A stretch of 64,000 bases of DNA from Pleodorina starrii (GCA_030267565.1 BRXU01000037.1:124001-188000); one strand, 5' to 3'. Positions 11,901-22,400 are shown, counted from the stretch's first letter. The notes: generated by a model from the letters alone, not told the origin. Program-made: numbers and translations.

Positions 11901-12334
11901 ATGGCCTGATCATACCACTGGGCTGAAGCTGCCGCTGACGGTGATGGGGACCCGGAGCGCGCCGAGCCCGCCGCTGCTTGACAGCGGCGTTTGCACGTGG
12001 CGTTCCACTCTCGGGCCACGCTGCGCAGACCGTCTCGCTCAGCCTGTACGTCCTCCGCCGGATCGCTGGGCGGTGGGAACGCCGCCTCGTAAGCCCAGCC
12101 ATTCCAGCCAAACGCCATCTCCTCGGGAGACGGCAGAAAATCCTCGCAGAAGGGAGCGACCCTTGGGGCCGACAGAAGCGCGACGCTGAGAACCTCACAA
12201 GACTTGGCGCTTGACGCCAGGATAGCAGGGGTGACGGCGGTCTCGGCGGGATCATCGTCGATGCGGGCGCCGGAATCATCCACGGCGCTGGCGACGGGGT
12301 TGCGTGACAGCACGTCCGCGTTCTGATGCAGCAC
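8930..12334 (-). CDS. Gypsy Pol C-terminal part: methyltransferase-like domain, integrase, PHD finger
   Basis: Open frame of 1,134 codons continuing RNase H after a frameshift. Residues 1-15 (HQNADVLSRNP) are the RNase H C-terminal signature. Residues about 149-330 resemble a C5-cytosine methyltransferase, with a motif-I-like GGLASGLEACL, a motif-II-like YLYSDV and a motif-VIII-like LYRTWSNL, but YWEPDD stands where PCQ/PCN should be. The integrase zinc module uses H594, H599, C629 and C632. The DDE catalytic triad is D661, D721 and E756 with the canonical 34-residue D-E gap. A PHD finger at 960-1004 has all eight ligands (C4HC3). A tail with GKIRNVHHFAIEYPDKTSEL may be a Tudor-like fold. Integration into genomic DNA is the expected role; the PHD could target histone tails, as chromodomains do in chromoviruses. 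Confidence 0.85.
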   Translation of the reverse strand: MLHQNADVLSRNPVASAVDDSGARIDDDPAETAVTPAILASSAKSCEVLSVALLSAPRVAPFCEDFLPSPEEMAFGWNGWAYEAAFPPPSDPAEDVQAERDGLRSVAREWNATCKRRCQAAAGSARSGSPSPSAAASAQWYDQAMREGVVVYEPLGGLASGLEACLRSGVPVRSYLYSDVSEQARGLALHRFQKLSDRHGDLFPPTAWGSALIGLPQDVTKVTAAELRAAIPDSFPVLIIAYWEPDDVRAQQAVLRIVSSAQSALGAERVRFCCGAAVRMGPAPPQEQPRSDSLVCEAWGNPVLVDAARLGSGVHQLYRTWSNLTDMELLRETLSVATRPAGPSVQQRLLPGRAAPVAQQQLRPPFYASEAQGQLVNAAMHAAVSADSTGAAPSAACPVRDGVSSVYTSLKLEEGEVLLGFLQGSTESPRVSDQQRRALLASATDVCYLSSVIAVGKVLAAEATSALPAHIAAVNVSAQQRAGTARSASFCSALSQRGQAVPNEFVVFATGALDPEGGADAGPGSEPWADQNLLTLLQTGQLPEGLSEAEVKRVKRRSQRYRWQGEQLYVMGLDGRTRIVPRPAERGELVLKMHEQSGHWGVKRTVALLLHTYWWRGINNDVAETVKHCTACSRVRATFTARSGVLNPLPIGGLFYRWGVDLCGPFNTTAQGSRYVMVCVEHFSKFVVLIPLPSKHATETAFAFRQHILGRYGACAEVCTDQGSEWKGEFASCLQEALIDHRQTSANHPQANGLSERAVRSVKEALTKMANASGSYANWDEQLPSIMLGYNCSVQDSTKLCPYTIVHAVDPVIPPAIKDRFSPDLNLDNPEEVARSVLVRAAAVRKHMAIAGGNLSVAQHRDRLHYARLRGGGFDPTLRKADIGDYVYYRNTTARSSLEADARPEILRVVETRPSGVVVLEGKCGGRLTAHVTHVAPCHLPITDEQVDPRLAKPPLTLACEVCRMPDSEEWMLLCDSCGTGWHTYCLRPPLEGVPEGTWICGHCQRKGVTKQQVEARGAQRATSSLQPPPSLTKLQGAFAMRAHRRGRSRSKAEAGVVMYAGKIRNVHHFAIEYPDKTSELVSLKDLRPRLVVPGAQEPAAAASAVQPAPPVVIDAQLAATASECAAIAEVLAK
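9121..9778 (-). repeat. Right arm of the 658-bp inverted repeat
   Basis: Partner of 8283-8940. This arm is embedded in the intact open frame of the gypsy pol region, so it is the parental copy. It runs from just before the SVAQHRDRL segment to the VHHFA segment that follows the PHD finger. Confidence 0.9.
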
Positions 12335-12849
12335 ACCGGGGCGATGCTCGACGGCCGGTGAAGTTGTACTCTTGGAGTACCAGAGCGAAGCGCGCGTACT
12401 GACCCGTCAAGCCCTCGGAGCTCATCAGGTACAGCAGCGGCTGGTGATCAGTAACCAGCCTGAAGGGCTTGTCGGCACCTATGAGGTGATGCCGGAACAT
12501 CTTCATCGCCCACACGGCCGCCAACATCTCGCCCTTGTACGAACTGTAATTCGCCTCATGCTTGTTCAGCGAACGGCTGATGCTCGCGCACATGTACTCG
12601 TTGCCGTTGTCGTCCAGCTGACCCAGCACCGCTGCGATGCCGCGATTGGAGAAGTCGGTGTGTAGAACCAACGGCTTGCTGTAGTCGATGCGACGCAGAA
12701 CAACGTCCGGGCGCGAGATGATCTCCTTGAGAGACGCGTGCGCCTGCTCCTGCTCCGCACCCCACCTCCAGGGGACACCCGCCTTGAGCAGGTGGTTGAG
12801 GGGCGCGGCCAGCTCGCTCATCCGCGGGATGTAGCAGCGGTAGTAGTTG
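12276..12849 (-). CDS. Gypsy Pol middle part: RT thumb and RNase H
   Basis: This frame resumes the RT at NYYRCYIPRMSELAAPLN directly after the SINE insertion and continues with LHTDFSNRGIAAVLGQ, YSSYKGEMLAAVWAM and VTDHQPLLYL, which are the RNase H active-site segments (D, E and D carriers) of Ty3/gypsy. Near 12350 the frame leaves the expected VEHRPGVLHQNAD path: the GGCCG tract puts the continuation in the neighbouring frame, so one base has been gained or two lost. Bases above 12849 in this frame belong to the SINE. Confidence 0.85.
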
Positions 12850-13197
12850 TCTGCGTAGCTCAATTGGTAGAGCACTCGCTTGTCAATTCGATGGTCATGG
12901 GTTCCATCCCATGCTTGGTCGAATTGGTAATGGGTAGATGTGGGTTCGAATCCCACCGCTGGCCCCTGGCAATAGCCAGGGTAAAGTAACGGTGAGTCCG
13001 GCCCGCTAAACTCCGGATTGTGCAGGGGCGCTCGAGAAAATGTCCCAGATCAATCTGTCCGCCCGTCAGGTCTGATTCACCCTGGTGATCGCGCCGAACG
13101 GAGAAGAAATTACTCCCTAGGCCCGGTCCCCTTAACACACGCGAGAGTCTGTCTCCGCGTAAAATTAATTAATTAATTAATACAGCGGTAGTAGTTG
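12835..13197 (+). repeat. Target-site duplication flanking the SINE
   Basis: CAGCGGTAGTAGTTG is present at 12835-12849 and again at 13183-13197. Removing one copy and the intervening 333 bp restores the gypsy RT reading frame through the FINYYRC segment, which shows that the insertion came later than the gypsy element. Confidence 0.95.
12850..13182 (+). mobile_element. tRNA-derived SINE, 333 bp, with AATT-rich tail
   Basis: The head GTCTGCGTAGCTCAATTGG carries a pol III A box (TAGCTCAATTGG) and continues like a tRNA with GTC in the anticodon position. A first T-arm-like hairpin (ATGGG/CCCAT) lies at about 12897-12912. A second, textbook T arm with B box GGTTCGAATCC follows at about 12945-12960, so two tRNA T arms sit in one element. 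A CCCTGGC/GCCAGGG hairpin follows at 12964-12981. The 3' end is an (AATT)n tail, and 15-bp duplications flank it. It is oriented opposite to the gypsy genes. The family name cannot be given from sequence alone. Confidence 0.9.
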
Positions 13198-16100
13198 ATG
13201 AAACCAAGCTGGGTGCGCAGCTCCGAGACGTTCTTGGGCGGGGGCAGCGCAAGGATCGCAGCGACCTTGGCGTGATGCGGCGAGATGCCAAACGAAGACA
13301 GGTTGTGACCCAAATACTCCACGACGTCGGCGCCGAAGATGGACTTGTCTGGGTGAGCGCGGAGCCCACACGCGTTGAGCACATCCAGCACACGAGCGAC
13401 CGCCTCCACGTGCTCCTCAGCAGTGTCGGTGGCGATCAAAACATCATCAATAAAAGCAACGGCCCACTGATCCAGCCCCCCTTTGCGCAGCTCGTAGTCC
13501 ATACGTCGCTGGAAGGCCGCGGACGCGTTCTTAAGACCGTAGGGCATGCGGGTGTAGGCGATTAGGCGGTTGCCGCACCAAAACGCCGTCTTGCCCTGAT
13601 CATCGGGATGGACAGGAACCTGCAGGAAGCCTTGCCGCATGTCCAGCTTGGAGAAGAAACGGGCCTTCCCTACCCGTTGAAAGATGTCCTCCGGACGATG
13701 CAGGCCGTACTTGTCTGGCTCCGTCACCTTGTTGACAGGCCGATAGTCCTGGGCCATACGCGCGGCGGTCCAGAGGCCTGAAGCCTCGTCCTCCTTGGTG
13801 GCGATGACGGGGTTGACCGCAGCAAGTGTAGGACCCGTCCACTCAACGCAAATGCCGGGCTTGAGCAGCTCGGCAGTCTTCTCACGAATGATCTCAGTCT
13901 CCTTGGGGCTGTAGCGGCGCGGGGACTGCACGACAGGCTTGGTGGCGGTCAGATTGAGCCGGAACGGCCCCAGATCACCGCTGTAGCCTGGCAATTCATC
14001 CATGCTGTAAGCAAAAGCCGAGCCCTTGCGGTCGCGGACCACCGCCTGAAGCCGCGCCTTGAGCGCAGGGTCGAAGTCGCGCGCGTTGCCCCAGATCCAG
14101 CCGCCATCCGCGTCCTTTTCGTAGAACTCATGAGCAGTCGCCGCCATACGCCCATCAAAAGAGTAGCTGTCAACCGCGGCTAACGCGCTGGCTTGGCCCG
14201 CGCCGCACGGGTGAGACGGGTCGGACTGCGCTTCCGCAAAGCTGACATTCGCGCCTTTCAAGGCGACGCCAACTGCCCCTATCTGCCGCATGGCCTGGAG
14301 CCCTACCTCGCCGCAGTGGGAGCCTCCCGTGGCCCCGACGCCCGCTGAGAATGCGACCAGGAGCGCCGCGACGATGAAGAGCGAGAGCCACGCTGTCCAC
14401 GTGCGTTTGGCGCTCACGATGGTGGTCGGCTGCCGCGTGACGCGCTTCTTGCGCTTGCCCTCGCGCCTCGGGCGCTCGGGCTCACTGTACACCACCTCCG
14501 CCTTGCTCAGTTGCCCGTAGAGTAGCTCGGCGCCCTTGAGCACCTTGCTGTTGGCCCACGCGACGGGCCTGGTGAGGCTGCTCAGGAATCCGCTGGGCTC
14601 CCGGTTGCCTGGCTGCTGGTGATCGCTGCCGTCGGCCGGAGCCTGGGGCGAGGCAGCGCCCTGGGCGCCTGGCGACCCGCTGCCGTTGGCCGAGCTGGTG
14701 CTGACACGCGGAGCCTGGGTCCCGAACCGGAACAGGGTGATGGAGCGCCCGCGACGCCGGGCGGCCCGCTGCCGTCGGACGGGCTGCCGCTGTGCTGCTG
14801 ACTGCTGTTGCATCCCCCCCAGCTTCGTGTCGGTCGCCGAGCAGAAGCTGGTGCAGCAGGCAGCGGAGCAATTGACGAAAGCCGGGCGCACGCCTGGTGC
14901 GTTGCGCATGGGAACGGTTACCAGCAGGTCCGGGTGCTCCAGCAGGTTTGGCCTGAAGTGCAGCTGCGGCGACGGATACGTAGTGACGAAGTCCGCGACA
15001 GCTTGCATTTGCGGATTCGAGATCAGGAAGTCGAACAGATGCGTTCTTGGGACGACCAGCGTGGGCGTCATGGGCACACGCACCGCGTGTCGCGACCCCG
15101 GCAACAGGCACACGCTGAGCTGCTCGTGCACCAGCTCGTGCGTCACCGCCACCTTGACCGCTCCCGTCGCCAGCTGCCTGCTGGACGTTGGCCGCACGGG
15201 CAGCCCGTGCGGCTCCACCATCGCTTCGGTGATGAGGTTAATGGTGGCGCTGTGGTCCCGCAGGCTCTGCGGGTGGCAAAGCATGCTGCTGCTGCTGCTG
15301 TTGGCTGCCACTCCAATGCTGCCGTCGGTGTAGTAAAACATGTGCGGCTCAGAGCCAAAGTAGCTCCGTGCCTCCGCGTTTGCCGCCAGAAGTTGCTGCT
15401 TGCGTTCCGGCCCCAGGCTGCTGATGGTGGCGAAGGGCCCCTGGGGGTCGCCGCAGACGTAGTACTTGACACCGTTTGCCGCGCGGTGTTGCACCGCCGG
15501 GTTAACCGATGTGGCGGCTGCCGCTGCCGTGGGCGCCTCGGCGCCGCTGCTCTGGATGGCGGCCTGCGGTTGGGCCGCCTGCTGGCTGCCGCTGCTGCTG
15601 TTTGCGCCCGCCGCCGGCTCCTCAAGAGACTCGGTTGGCGCCGCGTCGGCGCCCTCGGACAGGCCGAGCGCGGACATCATGGCTCGCAGCCGGACCGTGA
15701 AATCTTGGCCGTAGTCCAGCGGGAAGGGGATCTCCAGCGTGATCCTGCCGGTCAGCCGGTCACCACCTCCCTCGGTGGCCGTCGCTGGCTTTGGCCGCGC
15801 CTTGGGCGCGGTGAATCTGATCTCCGGGATGGGCGCCGGCGTGAAGCTGACCGGCACCTGCTGCTGCTTGAGCGTGGCGCAGGCTGCTCCTGAGCCCTCG
15901 AGGCTCACGCCGCCGGCCACCTGCTGCCCACAGCAGATCGCTCCGTGGCACGTGATGAGCGCCGGGTGAGCCGGCGCGTAAAGCTCCTCTCCGTAGGCGT
16001 CAAAGACCTGCGCCGTCGCCGCCACCGCCGGCGGCTGCACCGGCTGGGCAGGCTGGGCCGGCTGGGCGGGTTGTGCAGGCTGGGCCGGCTGCCGCGCGCG

Positions 16101-17830
16101 GTACGCCTGCAGGTTGTTGTCAAACGCGGCCTGCAGAACGCCCGACGGTGCCCGGTAGTTGGGCGGCGCCAGCTCCGGGTTGCGGATGAAGCACACGCCG
16201 GCGTGGAGCCGCGAGCAGTAGTCGCAGCGCGGGCGCGACTCACCCGCGCCTCCGCTTGCTCCCTGCTGCTGCTGAGCGGACTGCTGCTGTCCCGGGCGCT
16301 TGGCGCGGTCCGCCTGCCACTTGGTGATGGGCGCCGGAGTGGTCACAGCGGCGGCCCCTGTGGGCCCTTGCCCAGTCGCTGCCAAAAATTGTTCAATTAG
16401 CCCCTTGAGCTGATCCGTGCCGGGCGCCGCACTCACCGAGGCCTGCGCGGCTTGACCGCGCCGGCACTGCTCCGTGGTGTGGCCGCCCCAGCCGTGAGTG
16501 TTGCAGTAGTACTTGACACGCGACGACTTGGAGGAGCCTGCGCTGACGCTGGCGCCGGCGCTGGAGCTGGCACTCTGTTCCGGGAGCGCGCTGACGCTGC
16601 TGCTGGGCCGCGCCGCCTTGGGCGGTTGCGATGCTGCCGCCGATGACGAAGAGGGCTGGCCGGTTGCCGGCGACACGGCGGGCTGCGTGGAGACGGCAGA
16701 GGCGGCGGCAAACCGCTGGTTGTTCCAAGCTGTCTCCGCATCCGCAGCGATCTCACTGAGGCGTCCGAACCAGTCCTCTTGCGTGACCAGGCCCCACTTG
16801 GACAGGACACGGTCGTTGATCGTTGGGTCGAGCCGTTGTACCCAGTTGGTTGCGAACTCGAGGTCACTGATGCCCAGGTACGGCTTGTAGCTCAGCGCCT
16901 CCTGCAGGTAGGCCGTTGGCGCCACGTTGGCCTGAACCAACTTGGCGTAGCGCTGCCGATACTCGCCCTTCTTCTCCGGCTCGAAGTGCTGCTGCAGCTG
17001 CTCCATGTAGTACTCGGCCAGCAGGTGGCCATACAGGGTCGCGCCGGCTTGACCGGGCTTGGACCGCAGCCACGCGGTGGCCTTCTCAATCAGGGTTGCC
17101 CTGATATCGTTGTGGTAGTGCTCGAACCGCGATGTGAGCCTCGGTGCCTGGTTAAGGAAGTACATCATGGACTCGGCATCAATCTGCGTAAGCGAGCAGC
17201 GCTGCTGTCTGCTCGCCTGCATAACTAGGTTGTTCATGAAGCGCCGCATGGCCGGGAGCGACTGATGGCTCCACGGTTCCATGGGCCAGAAGTCCCGAGC
17301 CGAGGTGGACGTTGAGTGCTCGTCCATGTCGTCGTCTGAGTCGTACGCAGGGTTTACTGCCTGAGGCGGACCAACGTACGGGGGAGGAGGAAGCGGACCG
17401 GCAGCCGGGAGATGACCTGGTGCGACGGGTGCTGCTCCTAAGCCAAGCTGCGGCTGTTGTGCTGCTGCCTGCGCGCCCGCGTTCTCCCCTTGCTGGCTCT
17501 CGGCGTCGGACTCGCTATCACCCACCCCCAGCAGGTGCAACGGGTTGTTGGCTAGATCAGGAAGCTCTCCGCTTTCTAAGCTGTCTGCGCGCGAGTGTGC
17601 ACGTGACCCTGATCCTCGCTGAGGCGAAAGGGCACCTGCCGCACCACGCAGAAGAGAAGCGAGAACCCCTTGAACACTTGCCCTCCTAGGCAGGGCCTGG
17701 ACACCCGCTTGCCCGGACTGTTGCTCTTCTGCCTGCCCTCGATCCCCGAGCTGCAGGAGGCGACGGCAGGTGGCGGCAGGTGGCGGCAGGTGACGAGCGG
17801 CAGGTGGTCGACGGCACCTTAGCTGGCGTG
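13183..17830 (-). CDS. Gypsy Gag-Pro-RT polyprotein, 5'-truncated and interrupted by SINE
   Basis: Long open frame read from the copia junction to the SINE. A capsid-like helical region lies at about 16700-17310. It is followed by a CHHC zinc knuckle (C-x2-H-x4-H-x4-C, 16465-16515) and a second Cys/His cluster CDYCSRLHAGVC (about 16192-16235). A retropepsin-like segment has DHSATINLI where D-S/T-G-A is expected (15231-15260). A membrane-spanning segment WLSLFIVAALLVAF is preceded by a basic cluster (14332-14396). RT has MRQGFLQVPVHPDDQGKTAF, GLKNASAAFQ and the catalytic FIDD (near 13450). No in-frame Met occurs between the copia junction and the MDEHSTS segment at about 17320, so the original N-terminus is probably lost or starts there. 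Confidence 0.85.
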
Positions 17831-17832
17831 AC

Positions 17833-18540
17833 ACATCTACGGACTCAAGCAGGCCCCCCGCTGCTGGTACGCCTATCCGGCTGCGGAACTCTAGGGAGCT
17901 GGGATACGAGCCGTCCACGTCCGACCCCGCACCCTTTGTCAAGCGCGGGCCAAACGGGTCTTCCTGTGCTGGTGCTGCTGGTGCACGTGGACGACCTGCT
18001 GGTGGCGGCGGCAACGGAGCAGGCGGATCGCAGCGGCCAAGGCAGCCATCGCGGGCTGTTTCGCGGTGCGGGGTCTAGGAGAGGCCCGGCACTACCTGGG
18101 CATGCAGACATCGCTCAGGACGCCCGCCGCGAGGGCGTCGTCACGCTCTCCCAGCAGCGCTATGTGTAGCAACTGCTGCGGCACCGTCATGGCGGCATGA
18201 CCGACGCCAAGCCGCGAGCCATCCCAATGTCTCCCGGCACACGCCTGCTTCCGGGCAGCGTCACTCAATCGGCGGAGGCGGGCGCCCGCAGCCACTGCGC
18301 CCTCGTGGGCGAGCTCAACTACCTGGTGACCAACACACGCCCATGCCGCGTGTGCCGGCGTCCGCTGAGCATGCGGGCGCGGCACTACTTGACGACGCCC
18401 ACCAAGGCGCATATGCCTCACGCGCCGGGCGTGCTGCGTTGCCTCGCCACCACGCGCAACATGGGGCTACGATACAGCCGCAGCAGCGCCGCCAGCGGCT
18501 TCAGCGTACTGTGACGCCGACTGGGCCGCTGACACGGAGG
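17833..18540 (+). pseudogene. Decayed Ty1/copia RT-RNase H fragment
   Basis: Copia-type RT motifs appear in order but across frames: YGLKQAPRCWYAY, then an in-frame stop, ELGYEPSTSDPAPFVKRG, VHVDDLLVAA (the YVDD box), GLGEARHYLGMQ, GVVTLSQQRYV followed by a stop, MTDAKPRAIPM, ALVGELNYLVTNTRP, TKAHMPHAPGVLRCLA and MGLRYSRSSAASG, ending at the RNase H motif CDADWA. At least three frameshifts and two stops are present. It lies antisense to and directly upstream of the truncated gypsy gag. Confidence 0.85.
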
Positions 18541-19444
18541 CACAGGCCTAATCCAACTGCTGCCCGCGAGTTGCTGCCAGCTCAGTTTGTGCAGGTTGGT
18601 GTGCCTATTTGTGGGGCGCATGGGCTCGTCGCCCGAATCGGGCAGACTCATGGCTACGTTTGCCCTGGCTGCGGGCGTCTGAGCCTCGCCCCCGGGTTCA
18701 CTCGTTGCTGTCTGGGCGACCTGTGCTGTCTGGTCTGGGTGCGCGTTTCTCTTGCCCTGGTCGTCTCTGCCTCAGTAACCAGCCAGCCTGCCCGCTGGAT
18801 CTGTCCTTATGAGGGTCTGAAGCCAACTGAAACAATCAAAACAACTGCAGGTCAATCTAGCTGCGTTCAAATCTATCGAACTAACGGTGGTCCACCGGCG
18901 GCGCAGGCCTGCGTAGGCGTCGTCATTGTCGTCATAATCATATACTTATCATTCTAGTCGCCATTTCCCTCATCGGCACTTTTGCCTTGCGAAGACAGGA
19001 AGGACAAAACGAGGACTCGGAACTGCCAGCGATCCGAACAGCCCAGAGCACCGGCCTAGCATAGCAGGTTTCCATCCAGAAACAAAACTAATATCCATAT
19101 GGTCCCAAGTGATGTGAGGAAGGCTGAAGAGGGTCGAAAGAAGGGCGGGTTCAAGTGGAACCTGCCCTGCGTGGAACCCTGGAACGGCTCCAACAGCCCA
19201 ACGTCCTGAAAGTACGGAGCATCAACCGTTTTCGGGTGGTGTGCGTCAGTCGCATCTTGCAAGTTGCTGTAACCCAAAGCAGCACATACTATAACGTACG
19301 CGTTGAGCCCTTGCGGGAAATTACCTGCTCCCTGGCATAAAAACCAGCGTCAACCGTGACCTTACTGAAGGCTGGTGTTGCGGCGGGTTCTTAATCAAGA
19401 GGCATCCTACGTGGAATTATTCAGGGGATGCGCTATTATTAATA
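18541..19444. other. Copia flank and 5' region of the universal-stress-domain gene
   Basis: After the copia RNase H motif the sequence has no further retroelement coding and no recognisable LTR. A CATAAAAA stretch at 19336-19343, about 100 bp upstream of the ATG at 19445, is a possible TATA-like element; nothing else regulatory is evident. Confidence 0.4.
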
Positions 19445-22400
19445 ATGGGAGGAGCGGCAAGCAAAGACTTCTTAGACGGAGGGCCAAAAAATGCAGTGGC
19501 CAAGGAACTGGATGAGCTCGGCGGTAAGTTTTTTCTTTGCCATTATGCTTGAATCGTGAGGTGCGCATGGGGTTCCTGTTTTATGGCTGGCTTCCGGGCG
19601 AGTGCTGGCACGCTGCAGCTTTGCGCCGAATGGAAAAGCGTGAGGTGACAGCTTGCTATGAGCAAATTGTTAGGTTTCCACCAGCGCACCTCTTACCCTT
19701 TGGGCAGCTCCTGCGGGGGCAAGGCGTGCGCTCCTCGAAACCGGCTTATGAAATCTTTCGGACGCGCTCGCCACGTCATGCATGCGCTAGCATTTGCGAT
19801 TACGCTTGGGATGCCTACGGCGCCCATAACGCGCACAGTTTGTTTGCGGTCTGCGTCAAGCCCATGTACTGCCCAGCACGCTGAGTTGCATTTACCCCAC
19901 GATTCTCGCCACGCTCTCCGCTTCCAGGCTATGATCGCCCCGCTCTTGCCAAAAACCAGAGCTTTACGGCCAGGCTGGATTGGCTTGGGGTAAGAAAATG
20001 GTGCAAGGGGGCTGACATGCCGGTTGATAAGCTGTGGGAAGGGTTTGGCAAACACATGACTCCTTATATAGTAACCGGAGCTGACGGCTTTAGGTTATTA
20101 AAATCAACTCTGGTGCGCATGCGTCGTAACGTCTGTGGCGTGCCACCAGGCTTCCCGTGTTGCCGAACCGACGTCGTTACGCCCCAGCGGGCCAGGCATG
20201 GGCTGCAGTGCATTGTGGCCTGTCTGTCAAACCCCCTAACTGCCGTACAAATACCTCCGGCAACGCACCGCGTCATGGGGTCGCCATGACTGCAGCACGC
20301 CAGCGCCCCCGGGGTTCAAGCGCGGCACACGCTTCGTTTCCAAAGCCTCTTGGCTCGATATGGTGCCCTAGCCTTACGGTGCTAAAATAGATGACGGGGA
20401 TGTGAGGTGCCCGGAGGGCTGCACGGAAGGAGCCTCGTTCCCGGCCGTTCAGCATGGGTTGCGTGGCTTGCTATTCGGTGGGGTCGATACTGCGGTGGAC
20501 GGCGCAGGGCGGCCTCGTCTTAGGGGAGTGTGCGGCAGACCGCCACCTGCTTGCTGCCCCGCTGCGTTGGCAGGTTCGGCGTCTGTCCTCCGCACCTCCT
20601 CAAATCCTACATGGACACACGTACCCACTGTTCCCATTGCAAACTGGGTTGACGGCGTTTCGGCAGCCGCACACGCACAGCCTCGCGGCGCAGCACGCGT
20701 GTCGTGTCTGCTGCAGCCGAAGCTAGTCCCGGTCCCTAGAAGCTCCGTATTGCCCGCCCCTTTTCTGCGTCCCGCCGCAGACGCAAGTGGGGAAAACAAG
20801 CGAGCAGATGGAAGCGGCCCTCTCCAAAGACGAACAGGCCGGGCGGAAGGAGCTGGAAAAGGAGGTGCGGGATGGGAAGTGGCTCTTGCATATATAGGGA
20901 CTTCGGGGGAGGCGGTGTGTTCCACTGGACGGAATAAGATGGGTCGATGGTCCCACGCGGGAGGGCTCTCCGAGCCCAAGGGGACGACGGGACGAAGGGC
21001 GGAATGCGAATGCCGTGTTCTCCGGGTAAGGATCCTGACATGGCCAGGGGCGTTCCCGAGGAGGGCGTCATGGCGGTGCGTTTCCTGCGGACACGGACTG
21101 CGACATGTGACTTGCGGGAGGACGGCGCCCCACTCCGTGTCACCTGCCCGCAATGCGCTTCTTGTGTGCTTGTACGGCGGTACGGCACGGCACGCAGGCG
21201 AAGCGGCGACAGCTGATGGCGCTGCGGCGGGGTCAGGGCGACATCCAGATGAACCTGCAGTACGTGGACTTTTACCTGCGGCAGAAGCAGTTTGAGGGCA
21301 GGTGAGGCGCAGCTCGGCGCCGCCCCGCTGGTGGCCGCCGTGGTCCGCCGTGGGTCTTGACTCTGGAGGTCTCCCGAGGGGCAGGGCAGCCGATGAACGT
21401 CGAGGTTCAGGATAATCGTTCAGATTTGGGTTGCGCTGTTTGGGTTCAGGATTGTTCTGAACTGTTGGGCTGCGTTTTGGGGTTCAGGAATGTACAGATT
21501 TGGGTTGCGCTAGACTTGGCTTCATTGGGCACTGCATGCCGATATGCGCCCATTCGCTTGGGTGTGTCTGCGCACGATCCTGACCACACGGTGTGGTGCT
21601 GTGCCCGGGCGACGACCCATGGGTCGGTCCGCGCAGGGGCGCCAACGGCTCCATGTCCATCCTGCGCAACTCTCACGTGGCCTCGCTGGCAGCGGAGGCG
21701 GTGGAGGCGTCGGAGGCGTCGAGCGTCAAGCTGTGAGTCCAGTCCGGTTGGGAGAGCAGAACCCTGCTTGGGGGGGGGGGGGTGCCTGCCTGGGGCCTGC
21801 TTGGGGCGTGCTTGAGCTGTCGGCCTTGCTGGCGCGTAAACAGACGTGCAGGGGCACAAGAACGAGCCCCTGAGAACGTAGACCTCTTTTGCCTGTTTTG
21901 CCCCCATGTACCGGTTTAAGATGGATGTGCCTGGGTGGCACCGCGCCGCAGAGACGCCTCGCGGATCCGCACCGCGGAGCAAGTGGCGACATTGCAGCGG
22001 CTGTACAGCACCAAGAGCGGCCCCGGTGGGCCCCCGTCGCCTGGTGGGTGTGTGACTCGGGAGGAGGCGAGGAGGCGACAGGGAGGCGCGGGGGACCCGC
22101 AGCGGAGGCGGGGGGCTCGCGGTTAGGGCCATCATGGGGCCTCGGGCACCTGCCTGCGGCCCGGGGAGCGACGCGACGGCCAGAGGGCGGGTGCGGGCGG
22201 GGCGGGTGTTTGAGCTCCTGGCCTGTGATGACTGGCAGGAGCGGCAGGAGGTTTGCGGGCCTGAGGGCTACCTCTTGGTAGCTGCTTCGCTGCTGCCTCT
22301 AGCCTGCGGCAAGGCTTGCTGCAAGGCTTGCTTTTACCGAACGTCGCGATCCATGCCCTGCCCGCGGAGCCAAATCCAAACCCAAATGGGAGCCCCTCGG

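Larger units (their letters stand above)
8930..17830 (-). mobile_element. Broken Ty3/gypsy LTR retrotransposon without visible LTRs
   Basis: Domain order on the minus strand is capsid, zinc knuckles, protease-like, transmembrane segment, RT, RNase H, methyltransferase-like, integrase, PHD finger. RT before RNase H before integrase is the Ty3/gypsy order. The element is dead as it stands: a SINE sits in the RT/RNase H region at 12850-13182, a frameshift lies near 12350, the 3' end is replaced by an inverted copy, and the 5' end abuts a copia fragment near 17830. I saw no matching long terminal repeats, primer-binding site or polypurine tract, so element limits are those of the recognisable coding sequence. 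Confidence 0.85.

Noticed and set aside
12850..12960. A functional tRNA gene
   Set aside because: A and B boxes are present but the acceptor stem does not close, two T arms exist, and target-site duplications with an AATT tail show a SINE.
14808..15893. 361-codon plus-strand frame
   Set aside because: Antisense to gypsy Gag-Pol; Arg-rich shadow of GC-rich codons with no domain.
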